From Humulus lupulus (taxonomy: Eukaryota > Streptophyta > Magnoliopsida > Rosales > Cannabaceae): a stretch of 64,000 nucleotides of DNA. The notes under the pieces are model-generated. The model was not told the DNA's origin. It ran no database searches and saw only the letters and a program-made list of their open reading frames with translations. Made by a program: the position numbers and the translations under genes. Below, in pieces: positions 30,088 to 41,592 of this stretch. The DNA is taken from NCBI RefSeq assembly GCF_963169125.1, contig NC_084797.1, positions 88,321,868 to 88,385,867 on the forward strand. The letters are read 5' to 3'. Position 1 is the stretch's first letter. Each line of letters begins with the position of its first letter.

Positions 30088-32230
30088 AGTTGTTGGAAAA
30101 ACTTATACAGGATCTTTATTTATTTTCATGTATATCTAATATTAAACATATTAATACAAGATAGCCTAAAACATGTTTCTAAAAAATATTTTATTAATTG
30201 GCTGAAGAAAAAAAATTGATATTTTTCAAAATTTAACCAATTTTAAATTTTAAAATCAATATCTTAACTATTTTCCAAAAATATCTTGTGTTGTTACAAC
30301 TATTATCTAATATTTTAACCATTTAAAAATAATAAAATACAAATAGTTATAACAACCCTAAAATATCTCAAATAGTTAAACAAATTCAAATATCCAAAAA
30401 AATATCTAACTAACAATGTTCAAATTTCAAATAATTTAAATATTAAAAACTATAGAATAAAAAGATATTTATATTTTCAAATAAAGATTTAATAAAGATT
30501 TCAAGAATTTAAATGAAAATATCTTAAATAAATGATATCATAATTCTAAAATTTTAATATATTAAAAGATTTAAAATTAAGTTGTTAGTCTAATTTTAAA
30601 TTTGAATTTGAATATTTGTAGAAAATATCTAATTATTCAAATCTTAACTAACCAAAATATCTTATTTTAAAAAATTTAAATGATAAAACAAAAAAGATAT
30701 TTTAGGTTTTGATTATAAATAATAAATTTTCACAATTTTAATTTTATTTATTTTTCAAAAAATAAAAATAAAAAAAAAATTGATGAATAGTACCCGTGGT
30801 ACTGTTCACGGGGTATTGTTCATCGATGGTGGCTGGTGTGCGCGCGCGCGGGCGTGCGCGCGGGTGGCGCGCGGGCGTGCGCGCGAGCATGAATAGCCAG
30901 GCCAAAAATTTTCCAAAAATTTTTTTGAGCAATTTTTCAAACAAAAACCATTTTCTAATTAATTTTTATCATGTTTTACACAAAATAAAGCATATATAAA
31001 AATTAATAGCATAGATAATACAACAAAATAACCTAAAAATTGCTAAAATTCACATAAAATCAATATGTTCATAAAAACATGAAAAACCATCCAATTATAA
31101 CATGTCTGTTTGCACTATATGTGGTATTTTTGCAATTGGGCTTAGATGCTTATAGTGGCCCATATGTTTGTTAGATATATGGTATTTTGCCAAATAAAAT
31201 ATTCATAAAATGATAGGTTTTATTTGGGCCCATTAGAAAATGTAAAGTTTAAATTCCTCTCTTGTGGGTGATTCCACTTGTGAAGGCCCATTTGCTTTGC
31301 ATGACTATAGTGGGTATAATCAATTAATAACAATTAATAAAACGAAGGTTTAAATTCCTGTCTTTTGGACCTTGTATGGAAGATAGGGGGCCTTTGTAGT
31401 GGGAACGACATACTGGACCCAGCCCTCCTCCATACAAGCCCAATTGTTAAGGCCCATTTACCTGAGTTGGACTTAATTGTATAGGTTCATTATATTAGTT
31501 AAACCTAAATATTGATTAGCAACAAATTAATTCTAAATTAATTGAATTTGTTTCAATGTGACACTTTAGAATTAATAAGAAATTATAGGACTTTGGTTTT
31601 AAAAATTTTAATCTGTTTAATTTTTTTTGGAAAACCATAGTCATTAATTTTCTAAAAATAAATAATAAAAATACTAATTTTAATTTTATAATGAGCTTAT
31701 TTTAAGAATTTTATTCGATCTCCACCGTTGGTTTAACATAGTCAATAGCTTAATGGGGCCTCGAGGCGCTTTGATTCGTCCCCCTACGGAAGGTGTTCAT
31801 TAGTTATTTTGACAAGGTTAGATCTCAAAAGATAGATAATTATAGGTCAAATTCTACTAGACTCACCCCTACGGTGACTACTAGGACTAAATCTATGATT
31901 ATTGAAACCGTGGGTCTAGCTCATAAAATAAGAGATTTTGTTTTCTTATTTTGATCGAATAGTAGGTTGTTAATAGTGGTGTCCATTATTAAATGAGTTT
32001 ACAACTCTATTTAACTAGTGGTATTTTTGACTCTCGCCAACCGGGACAAGGATATCATAGATTAGTTAAAAACCTAAAGAAATAGAGATATGATTGTTTT
32101 TGGTATTTTTTCTCATATCTTACATATTTTTGGTATATGTTGTGCTATTTCTTGAAATTTGTGTGAATAGAAGTTTTATTGAGCAAATGTGATTGATTTC
32201 TATTTTATTGGTACTTTGTAGTTTTGAGTT
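30088..32230 (+). other. Long AT-rich leader of copia element H
   Basis: About 2.1 kb without a gene. It starts with another LTR-like terminus (TGTTGGAAAA at 30091), is very AT-rich, contains a short CG-alternating island (30836-30887), and nearer gag has moderately GC stretches such as 'ggggcctcgaggcgc' (31755). It may include a second LTR; I could not find a primer site that would settle the structure. Confidence 0.5.
30836..30887. repeat. Alternating CG/TG tract
   Basis: About 50 bp of [20 protein letters not shown] sequence in otherwise AT-rich DNA. Alternating purine-pyrimidine runs of this kind can form Z-DNA. Confidence 0.8.
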
Positions 32231-35200
32231 ATGGCTGTGTCTACTCCCATCATTTCTCAACTTTCGATGGAGAAACTCACTGGAGAAAACTTCCTTAAAT
32301 AGAAGCAAAACATCAACATTGTGTTGATAGGTGACAACTCCAAGTTCGTCATGACTGAGGAATCCCCAGAAGTTCCAGCTGAAGGAGCTACCAAGTCTGT
32401 GAGGGACAAGTATGAGCGTTGGCAGGCGGCTAACAACAAGGCGCGGTACTACATGTTGACTAGTATGGTCGACACTCTCAAGACTAAGATGGAGAATGTC
32501 GAGACAGCCTACGAAATCATGGATCAGCTCCAAGACATGTTTGGTGCCAAGTCAGCGCAGACTCGTTTTGAGGCCACCAAGAAATATGCCAATGCTCGAA
32601 TGGCACCTTCTCAACATGTTCGTGATCACCTGATCAAGATGACAAACTACTTTCAGGAAGCTGAACTGCACGGAGCCATAATAGATGAGGAAACTCAAGT
32701 TGGCTTAATCCTCAACAGTCTTTCTCCAGCTTTCCTTCCATTCACCACCAACTATGTGTTGAATAAACTCAACTATGGTCTGACGCAGCTCATGAATGAG
32801 CGTCAAACTTTTGAGTCTATTATGGGTGGACCTAGTAAGGGAGGAGAAAAGAAGACAACTACTACTACTGCTGCTGATCCAGCTAAGGCTGAAGCTAACC
32901 AAGCTTCATCTTCAAAAGCTGGAAACAAGAGGAAAGGTGGGCAAAACAATAACCCCAAGCCTGCAAAAGCTGCAAAGGCGAGTGCACAACTAAGTGCACA
33001 GACGCCTAAGGGGAAAAATAAGAAAAACAAGAAAGGTAAAGGTAAATGTTTTCACTGCAAAGAAAAGGGGCATTGGAAACAAGATTGCCCCAAGTTTCTA
33101 GCAGATAAAAACAAAGGTAATGATTATAGTTCATTTATCTTAGAAACATGTGTTTTAGAGAATGATAACTCTGTTTGGATTATTGATTCTGGATCTACTA
33201 ACCATGTTTGTAACTCTTTACAGCTTCTTGAATCGTGGGAGGAAGTGAACGAAGGCGGCTTAAAGCTTAGAGTTGGGAACGGAGCGTTCGTTGCGGTCCA
33301 AGCTAGAGGAAGAGCTCGTCTGAAGTTCGGAAATAAATTTTTAATTTTAAAAGATGTATTTTTTATTCCGGATTTTAGTAGAAATTTAATTTCAGTTTCC
33401 ATGTTGAAATTAGAACGATTTGTTATGACTTTCACAAGTTTTAATATATCTATTTCTTTCAATGGATCACAATTGTGTATTGCAAGTTTGGAAAACGGGC
33501 TTTATATTTTGCGACCTAACGAACCCCTCGCTCTTAATAATGATTTATTCAAAGTAGCTAAACCTAGGACCAATAAACGTCAAAAGACCGATAACAATAA
33601 TATGACGTATTTATGGCACTTGAGACTAGGTCACATTGGCTATGATAGGATTCAAAGACTTACAAAGGACGGACCTTTGAGGGAACTCACCTTAGGTGAA
33701 TTACCTGTCTGTGAATCTTGTCTAGAAGGCAAACTGACCAAGCGTCCATTCTCTGGAAAGGGTGATAGGGCCAAAGAACCACTTGGTCTTGTGCATTTAG
33801 ATGTTTGTGGACCTTTGAATATACAAGCCAGGGGTGGTTTTGAGTATTTCGTCACTTTCATTGATGATTACTCTAGATACTCATGTCTTTACCTAATGCA
33901 TAGGAAATCAGAAACATTTTCAAAGTTTCAGGCATTCCTAGCAATGGCTCAGAACCAATTAGGTAAAAGGTTAAAGATCTTGCGATCTGATAGGGGTGGA
34001 GAATATTTGGATATGCAGTTCCAAGATCATTTAGCTGAACTTGGGATTTTATCACAACTTACTGCCCTAGGTACTCCGCAACAAAATGGTGTAGCGGAAC
34101 GCCGAAACAGAACTTTATTGGAAATGGTTAGATGCATGCTTAGTTACTCAACTCTACCAACTTCGTTCTGGGGACATGCAATTGAAACCGCAAATGACAT
34201 TCTCAATGTCGTGCCGTCAAAATCTATCCCCAAAACACCTTTAGAACGCTGGAATGGTCGTGAACCTAGTTTACGCCATTATAGAATCTGGGGGTGTCCC
34301 GCTCACGTCCTGAGGAAAAAGGAGGGAAAGCTAGAACTGCGAACTGAAGTTTGCATGTTTGTTGGCTATCCTAAAGGTACTCGGGGTGGACTTTTCTACA
34401 GTCATTCAGAAAAGAAAGTGTTTACTTCTACAAATGCTACTTTTCTGGAAAATGACTATGTCCAGAACTTTAAACCTCGCAGCAAAGTAGTTTTAGAGGA
34501 GATGGTTAAAGAATTGACTCCAACCAATGTTCCATCGTCATCAACGCGTGTTGATGATGAAATTCCCACTCTTCATGTACAACCGATGCAAGTCGATTTA
34601 AATGAAGAAAGTACCATTGTTCCTGAGCAAACAGTCACGGAGCCTCGTCGTAGTGGGAGGGTTTCTAGAAACCCAGTTCGCTATGGTTTGGATGGTGAAA
34701 CCAATATGGTTGTTGGTGACACTAGTGATGATGATCCATTGTCTTTCAAACAAGCAATGGCTAGCCCTGAAAAGGAACTATGGCTTGAAGCCATGAAACA
34801 GGAAATGGAGTCCATGTACTCAAATTCCGTCTGGGATCTTGTGGAAGCACCTAGTGACTTTAGGGCCATTGGGTGCAAGTGGATCTACAAGAAGAAACGA
34901 GGTGTTGATGGAAATATCGAGACTTATAAAGCTCGATTAGTGGCAAAGGGTTATACCCAAAGAGAAGGCGTGGACTATGAGGAAACTTTTAGTCCGGTAG
35001 CCATGCTCAAATCCATTCGCATCCTCCTATCCATAGCAGCCGCTCTCGACTATGAGATTTGGCAAATGGACGTCAAGACAGCTTTTCTTAATGGAAAGCT
35101 TGATGAGGTCATTTATATGGATCAGCCAGAAGGATTTAAAGTATCTGGACAAGAAGGAAAATTTTGTAAGTTAAATAGGTCCATCTATGGACTTAAGCAA

Positions 35201-35692
35201 GCTTCTCGTTCCTGGAATCTTAGATTTGATGAAATAATCAAAACCTATGGCTTTGAACAAAATATTGATGAGCCCTGTGTTTACCAACTGAAGGCAAATC
35301 AAATAGTGGTATTCTTGGTTCTTTATGTAGATGATATCTTACTCATTGGAAACAATGTTAAGAAATTATCAGATGTGAAGAATTGGCTGAGCACTCAATT
35401 CCAGATGAAGGATTTGGGTGAAGCAAGTTATGTTCTAGGTATCCAGATCATCAGGGATAGAAAGAACAAACTTTTAGCTCTATCTCAAGCAGCTTACATT
35501 GATAAAGTGCTTGAACGTTTCTCAATGACAAATTCCAAGAAAGGGCGTCTACCGTCCCGCCATGGAATTCATCTTTCAAAGAAGCAGTCTCCCCAGACTT
35601 CTGAAGAGGAAGATGCAATGAGAAAAGTTCCTTACGCATCTGCAGTTGGAAGTCTGATGTATGCCATGTTGTGTACTAGACCAGATATCTGA
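32231..35692 (+). pseudogene. Copia gag-pol: gag, protease, integrase, reverse transcriptase
   Basis: ATG 32231 (MAVSTPIISQLSMEK) with a TAG at 32300-32302 where tryptophan (TGG) is expected; the frame is then open for 1130 codons. Gag (RWQAANNKARYYMLTSM, QTRFEATKKYANARM) ends in a zinc knuckle CFHCKEKGHWKQDC; protease IIDSGSTNHVC; integrase zinc domain HLRLGHIGYDRIQRLTK ... CESCLEGK, core DVCGPLN, DYSRYSCLYLM, SDRGGEYLD, TPQQNGVAERRN; RT KWIYKKKRGVDG, YKARLVAKGYTQ, catalytic YVDDILLIGN. It ends in TGA at 35690 because a stretch after CTRPDI is missing. Confidence 0.9.
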
Positions 35693-36120
35693 GACGGACC
35701 GGAACATTGGATAGCAGTTAAGCATATCCTGAAGTATTTGAGACGGACTAGGGATTATATGTTAGTCTACAAGGGTGGTGTTTCTGAACCCTGTAGGCTA
35801 CACCGATTCAGATTTTCAGACTGATGTCGATGACAGAAAGTCTACTTCTGGAATGGTGTTTACTCTTGGGGGTGGAGCTGTGATTTGGAGAAGCGTAAAG
35901 CAGTCTGCAATCTCAGATTCCACCATGGAGGCTGAGTACATAGCCGCATCAGAAGCAGCTAAGGAAATAGTCTGTCTAAAGAAGTTCTATTCAGATCTTG
36001 GTGTTATTCCAGAAATGGATAAACCGCTTGTGTTGTTTTGTGACAATACAGGAATGATAGCCAACTCGAAAGAACCTCGAAGTTACAAGAGGAGTAAGCA
36101 TATAGAAAGGAAGTATCACA
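35693..36120 (+). pseudogene. Copia RNase H fragment
   Basis: Continues H after the deletion at 35690: HILKYLRRTRDYMLVYKGG, a phase shift near 35800, then GYTDSDFQTDVDDRKSTSG, TMEAEYIAASEAAKEIV, LFCDNTGMIANSKE, supplying the D, E and D of RNase H. It stops at RSKHIERKYHI, just short of the usual end, where the F-family LTR fragment begins. Confidence 0.85.
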
Positions 36121-36903
36121 TTATGCTATGTATTCATATGTGTGAATATTCGGCAAGAGCCGGGAACGGCGCAGGCCGGGAACGGCGCAGGCCGGGAACG
36201 GCAAAGGATCGAGAACGGCATTAACCGGGAACGGCACAGGCCGGGAACGGCAAAGGATCGAGAACGGCATTAAGCACGTGGGGTGCAAGGCCGAGTGCGG
36301 CAAGGGGCCGGGAGCAGCGTTTAGCATGTGGAGTGCGAGTTGCCAGGGCGAGACCCTAAAGGATACCTGGGATATCCTTACGGTGTGGACCGCGAACCCA
36401 TAGCCTGGTAAAGCGCCTGGGATGGCATGGTCGTATGTGTATAGCCTATTGATGGCCTGTTTATATGCTAAGTGTTTAATATGCATATGTTATCTGCTTG
36501 TGAGGGTTTTCTTGCTGGGCTTCGGCTGACGGGTGCTCTGTGGTGCAGGTAAGGGCAAGGGAAAAGTCGACCAACCATGAGTACGGAGAGCGTGAAGCGG
36601 CGCGTACATGTTTGGCCTGCCTGGCTGCCACGACCAGGAGTATTTTGGGAGATGATTGTACTGAACCTAGATTTTTTTTGTTTAGCCGACTTTGATTATA
36701 TTTTTGAGTTGTAAATATTTCTAAATAGTATTTTGGGATCCCAAATGTTAAACACTTTATGATTTTCAGTAAATGGAATTATTTTCAAAGTTTATGGCTC
36801 TGATTATGGTTAAATCACACTTTTGCCTTAAAACCTCGATTAGTGAGTTAATTGCACATTTTAAACTCACTTGGTAATGGATCTAAGGAAGTAGGGCATT
36901 ACA
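36121..36903 (+). repeat. 3' part of an F-family LTR
   Basis: Matches 38943-39675 of the F solo LTR and ends gtagggcattaca (36903). No primer site follows, so it is not a 5' LTR. Its left two thirds are missing and it joins copia RNase H. It contains the 16-bp minisatellite at 36159-36270. Confidence 0.83.
36159..36270 (+). repeat. 16-bp GC-rich minisatellite in an F LTR
   Basis: About seven units like gccgggaacggcgcag, in AT-rich surroundings. Homologous arrays of other lengths occur at 43122-43137 (one unit) and 52174-52285 (seven units). Confidence 0.8.
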
Positions 36904-37468
36904 CAACATGCCGTAGGTCACTAGGCGACATGTCGCCTGTCTCATGCATTAAACATTTGTAATGCCAAAAGGAAACATGCGATATGTCGTGTTGTATGTG
37001 ACAAGTGACATGTTGCATGTTTCTGTCCTGGAAAATATGTTTTTTTTTCACCAAACAGACTTTATTATAGTGCTTACACTATAAAAGGGGTCAATTAGAG
37101 TTGAGAGACCTTGATCACACTTCTCAAATATTTCTCTAACCTATCTCTCTCTCTCTCTAGCTCTTAAGAACACACTTTCTCTCAAAGAAAATCACTAAAA
37201 GTTGCTCGACTTGTGTGGTTTTCAAGGCTTGTTACATACATTGGCCTCATTGCACTATTGTAGAATCTTCAAGCAACTTGGGAAAGGCTGTGAATAGAGA
37301 ATTTGGACAAGGATTCTCGTCGTAGAAAGCTTTGTTGGAAGGATTCTAGTATCCTTGACATAGAAAGTTTTAATTTTTTTTTTGTGTTTTCCATCGTCTT
37401 TAGTGTTATTACTTTTGATACTTACTTTGTATTTAATATTTATAGTTGTAAAATTTGGGTAGTGACTG
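36904..37468 (+). other. Unassigned LTR-like segment
   Basis: Contains the perfect palindrome GGCGACATGTCGCC (near 36922), a TATA-like ctataaaaggggtc near 37080, a CT-rich run (37140-37160) and a T tract (37372-37383). This looks like the U3-R part of an LTR of another family, but I cannot name it. It is split from its right flank by the F solo LTR at 37469. Confidence 0.45.
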
Positions 37469-39675
37469 TGTAACGACCCGAATTCGCTAATCAGGCTTAG
37501 GGCCTTGATTAGTGTGCCTGGAGGGCAATAAATGATTTAATATGTTGATATATGAATTAGTGTGTATATATGATAATGATGCATGTTTAGTTGAGTTAAA
37601 TGTGCATGTGGGCCCCGCCTGGATATTAGGGGCATATATGTGATAATGCTATATATATGTGATATGACTGTGCAGCACAATCTGAGACAGTCCTGGGGAG
37701 TGGTTAGCCAGGAAGTCACAACGGGGTTGAGAATCCGACTTAGGGCGAGTCGAGGGGTAATTTGGGTATTAGATATATTATGGGGTTATCGGGTTATGAA
37801 AATAAATATTTGGAGATATATTTGAGGATAGAATGTCTATGAGGGAATATTGGGGAAATTTACCATTTTGCCTTCGGGGACGTTTTGGTACCCCGAGCCT
37901 TGAGGTAACCTTTAAGCTTAAGCTGAATAAAACAAAACTTGGAATTGTTTAGAATATTTAGAAACCGACTTACATGTTCCCTTCCCAGCTGAGGATAGTT
38001 TCTAAACTCCTTCTTCTTTACTCTCTAAGATAAACTCATGGAAATAGGCAAGGGAAGGAAGATAGTCAAGAACTAAGGATTGGAGCTGAGCTTAGGAGAC
38101 TCTAACCAGAAAACCAGGGCTTGGAGGTTGAGGAATTGAAGCTGGAACTTAGGGGAAACAACTCTGAATCAAAACTTAGCAAAGGTAAGCTCTAACCATG
38201 GGAATTAAGTTTAAATTTCAGCTATGTTCTTGGGTTATGCATGTGAGTAGAAGTTGATCTGTTCTTAGGTATTTTAGTTAAGTTTTTGGAGTAGGCTTTG
38301 ATGGGTTTTAATGTTGAAACTGGGCTAGAAACTTTGTGTTGATTATCTGGAACTGTTAGCTTGGTTATTGGATGAATTGGGTTAAGGAAAAATGCAGGAA
38401 AAGATGAAGATTTCTGGGTTTGGAGGCTAGGGTCGCGGTCCGTGTGCGCACGCGGCCATGGGAGGCTGAGATGCTTGAGGCGCGCCGCGATGCTTGGTGA
38501 TGCGCGCTGCGGCCCGTGTGGGCGACAGTGGGGTGCTAGCCTCTGTTTCGAGGCTAGCCGCGGCGCTTGTGGGAAGGGTCGTGGCTCTTAGTGCCAGTCT
38601 GAGTTTTTAAGGGTGTTTAGGTTTGGGAACTCAATGGTTAAGGCTCGGGATGGATTTTATCACCCGGATTGATAGAATTCAAGGTCCCGGAGGTTAGGGT
38701 TATGGCTCAAAGTTATTTATTGGATTAGAACTTGATGGATGGATATTGTTAATGTGTTGTGGCTAGGGTTTCGGCGAGGCTCAAGTTAGAGGAATGTGCT
38801 CGGGATAGCGGTGCTCGGAGAACTCGGGACTCAGGTAAGAAAACCCTTGTTCCCATAGAGCTTGTATGCAGGGCTGAGCCCAATGTGTTTAGATTGCAGG
38901 GCGTAGCCCTTTGATTGAATTGGTTAGTATTCAATATATATTTGTTATGCTATGAATGCAATTGTGTGAATGACTGGCAAGAGCTGGAAACGGTGTAGAC
39001 CGAGGTTGGCAGGGGCCGAGAACGGCAAAAGGCCAGGAACGGCGTTAGGCACGTTGAGTGCAAGGCCGAGTACGGCAAGGGGCTGGGAGCAGCGTTGAGC
39101 ATGTGGAGTGCGAGTTGCCAGGGTGAGTCCCTAAAAGGATACTTGGGATATCCTCACGGTGTGGACCGCGAACCCAGGGCTTGGTAAATGCCTGGGACGG
39201 CTAGGCCGTATGTGTTTAGCCTATTGATGGCCTGTTTATATGCTTGGTGTATATTTTGCATATGTTATCTGTTTGTGGGTTTTCTTGCTGGGCTTCGGCT
39301 CACAAAGGCTCTGTGGTGCAGGTAAGGGTAAGGAGAAAGCCAACCGACCATGAGCGTACCAGGGGTGAGGCGGCGTGTACATGTTGGGCCAGCCTGGCTG
39401 CCACAACCAAAGGATTTTGGGAGATGGTTGTAATAAACTTAGATTTTGTTGTTTAGTCGACTTGGTTCGATTTATATGATGTAAATGTTTCTAAACTGTA
39501 TTTTGGGATCTCAGGTGTCAAACTTTTATGATTTTCAATGAAATAGAGTTATTTCTAAAGTTTTTTCCTCTGTTTATGGCTTAATTACACTATTTATTCT
39601 AAAACCTTGATTAGCGAGTTGATTGCACGTTTTTAAACTCACTTAGTAATGGCTCTAAGGAAGAAGGGTGTTACA
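37469..39675 (+). repeat. F-family solo LTR with perfect target duplication
   Basis: 2207 bp, starts TGTAACGACCC, ends GGGTGTTACA, flanked by GACTG on both sides (37464-37468 and 39676-39680). No internal region. It defines the true ends of the F-family LTR. Confidence 0.92.
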
Positions 39676-41592
39676 GACTGCTCACTTTCCGAACACTTTC
39701 TACATCGTATTGTTCATGAGTAGGAAACATAGAAAAATATTTATTTTTAAAGTCATATATGTTCATTGTAATGTATACCCTTGTTATAGTAATATCATGT
39801 TCTTCTCTTTTTTCAATTCAAATGAGGGGTGTTTTATACACCCTTATTTTCTTATGTATGATGGTAATTACGAACCAAGTATTGTTTCATCAAAGCTATC
39901 ATTGTGTAAATATTGTCTTACTAACAGCGAGTTGTTGTTATATGTGGATTATATGTAATGTAATTTTTTTTATCCTTAAATAGATGAACATGTTGATGGT
40001 TGATATCTTTTTTAGTGTTTTTGTTTATTATTTAATTTCGAGATTGAAATTATTCTTACGAGGGAAGTGTTGTAATATCCCAAATTTACATCATAGGATT
40101 ATAAATAAGGGTTTATATATCTATATACAAATTTGAAAATGATTTATGATTTTAAAATTCGTATTAAAAATTTAATTATGATTCATAGTATTTTATAAAG
40201 TATGAGACAAAATGAAATTTTCAATTTTATTGACTATTATTAAGTCTAGAAAAATTGATTTTTTTAGAATAATATTTTTACTTTGATGTTAAAATAAGTT
40301 TTATTTTTTATAATGACAAAAATTATTTTAAACGGGGATGTTTTGAATAAAATGTCACTATATGTTCAAGTGGGGAGTTTTAGAAAATTATTATAACTAA
40401 AATTAAAGAGATTTGTATTTTGATGGCATGAGAACAAAAGGAATAGATTAAAATAAAAAGGAATAGTTTTATATAATCGGATTCTTTTTATGTTAAAAAG
40501 GAATTGATTAGATAGATAGGCAACCGATTTTGTGTCGTTCTTTTGAAAAACGGAATACATTCTGTTGTACAGAATGAGTGGGTCCCACGTACTTTATTGA
40601 TTTATTTAATTATGTTGAAACTGGCTGGTGAAGGTTTTGTTGACCAGTTGGGTTTTTTTTTTTTTATATTTTGTTAAAAATTTAAAGTTTTAAAGTACAA
40701 AATGTGACAATATTATCAAATGCAAGTACAACAGATGGTGGGTCCTAGTGTCTTTGGGGAGGGCATTATTGTCTTAATGAATGTACATTTATGGGCGTGA
40801 GATTTGTAATATTTTGAAAGTACATAATAACATGTTCTGTGAATGTTGAGTAATACAAATAAGTACATCATGATGAATGTGGAAGCATATTAAGGGTTTT
40901 GAGAACATTCACAAAATGAATAAAATACATGCAGATGACATTTTTTATATGAATTTTTGTTGAATATATATTATTGGAGTAGAAATAATTTAAGGCGAAA
41001 TGGTTTTATATAACTTGAAATTTAAAATAATAATTGATATTTGGTTTTTAATTTTTCTTCTTATAAGAATAATGTTATTAGGATGTTAGAGTGTCATTTT
41101 TAAGATTAATTTCAGAGCAATTTTTTATTTATAAAAAATAAAGATAAATTTAACTTGGACCTAAAGTTATAATGTTTAACAAAGTTACCAATATTCTTAA
41201 CTAATGTACTTAAGGATAAGGAAATATTGAAAATACAAACTGAAGTAGTCCCTAGAGTTATAACATAAGAAGCAATATTAGTATAGAGAATAACTAGTAA
41301 TAGAAGAATTCAAAATACAAACTGAAGCAGCCCTTGGAGTTATAGCATAAGAAGCAGTGGTAGTATAGAGAAGAACTAGTAATAGAATAAGTCATTGTGG
41401 CATGATTCTTGTGTTGACTCTGGTGGATCAGGGACGTGCGCGTCTGTGAAATCAGAGTGTGAGTTGAAATCAGGGTGAATAGGAGGATTTCTAGCGTCTG
41501 GGTCCTGAGTTCCATAGTATTGATCTTTGTCTGGGAACCTACGGTAGTCATGGCTAATGGATCGACATATGTGACAATGTTTTTGCCTTCGT
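39676..41592. other. Unrecognised AT-rich DNA
   Basis: No convincing gene. At 40074 'tgtaatatcccaaattt' looks like the start of another Tekay-like LTR, but no end was found. A direct repeat lies at 41232-41395. The longest frame (41605-41294, minus) has no recognisable domain. This is the only sizeable part of the window I cannot assign to a transposon. Confidence 0.4.
41232..41395 (+). repeat. 82-bp direct repeat
   Basis: 'aatacaaactgaag' starts at 41232 and 41314; the two copies stay alignable through 'actagtaatagaa' with about ten differences. Confidence 0.78.

Larger units (their letters stand above)
28331..36120 (+). mobile_element. Ty1/copia element H, 3' end missing
   Basis: LTR-like start TGTTGGGG at 28331, a long leader, and gag-protease-integrase-RT-RNase H in copia order (32231-36120). 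The 3' end of RNase H, the polypurine tract and the 3' LTR are replaced by an F-family LTR fragment at 36121. The long LTR and leader fit Angela-like elements, but the lineage was not tested. Confidence 0.78.

Noticed and set aside
30839..30890. CpG island of a host gene promoter
   Set aside because: Only about 50 bp long, inside a copia leader, with no gene downstream other than the element.
28331..36120. Complete copia element with two LTRs
   Set aside because: No 3' LTR or polypurine tract remains after RNase H; an F-family LTR follows directly.
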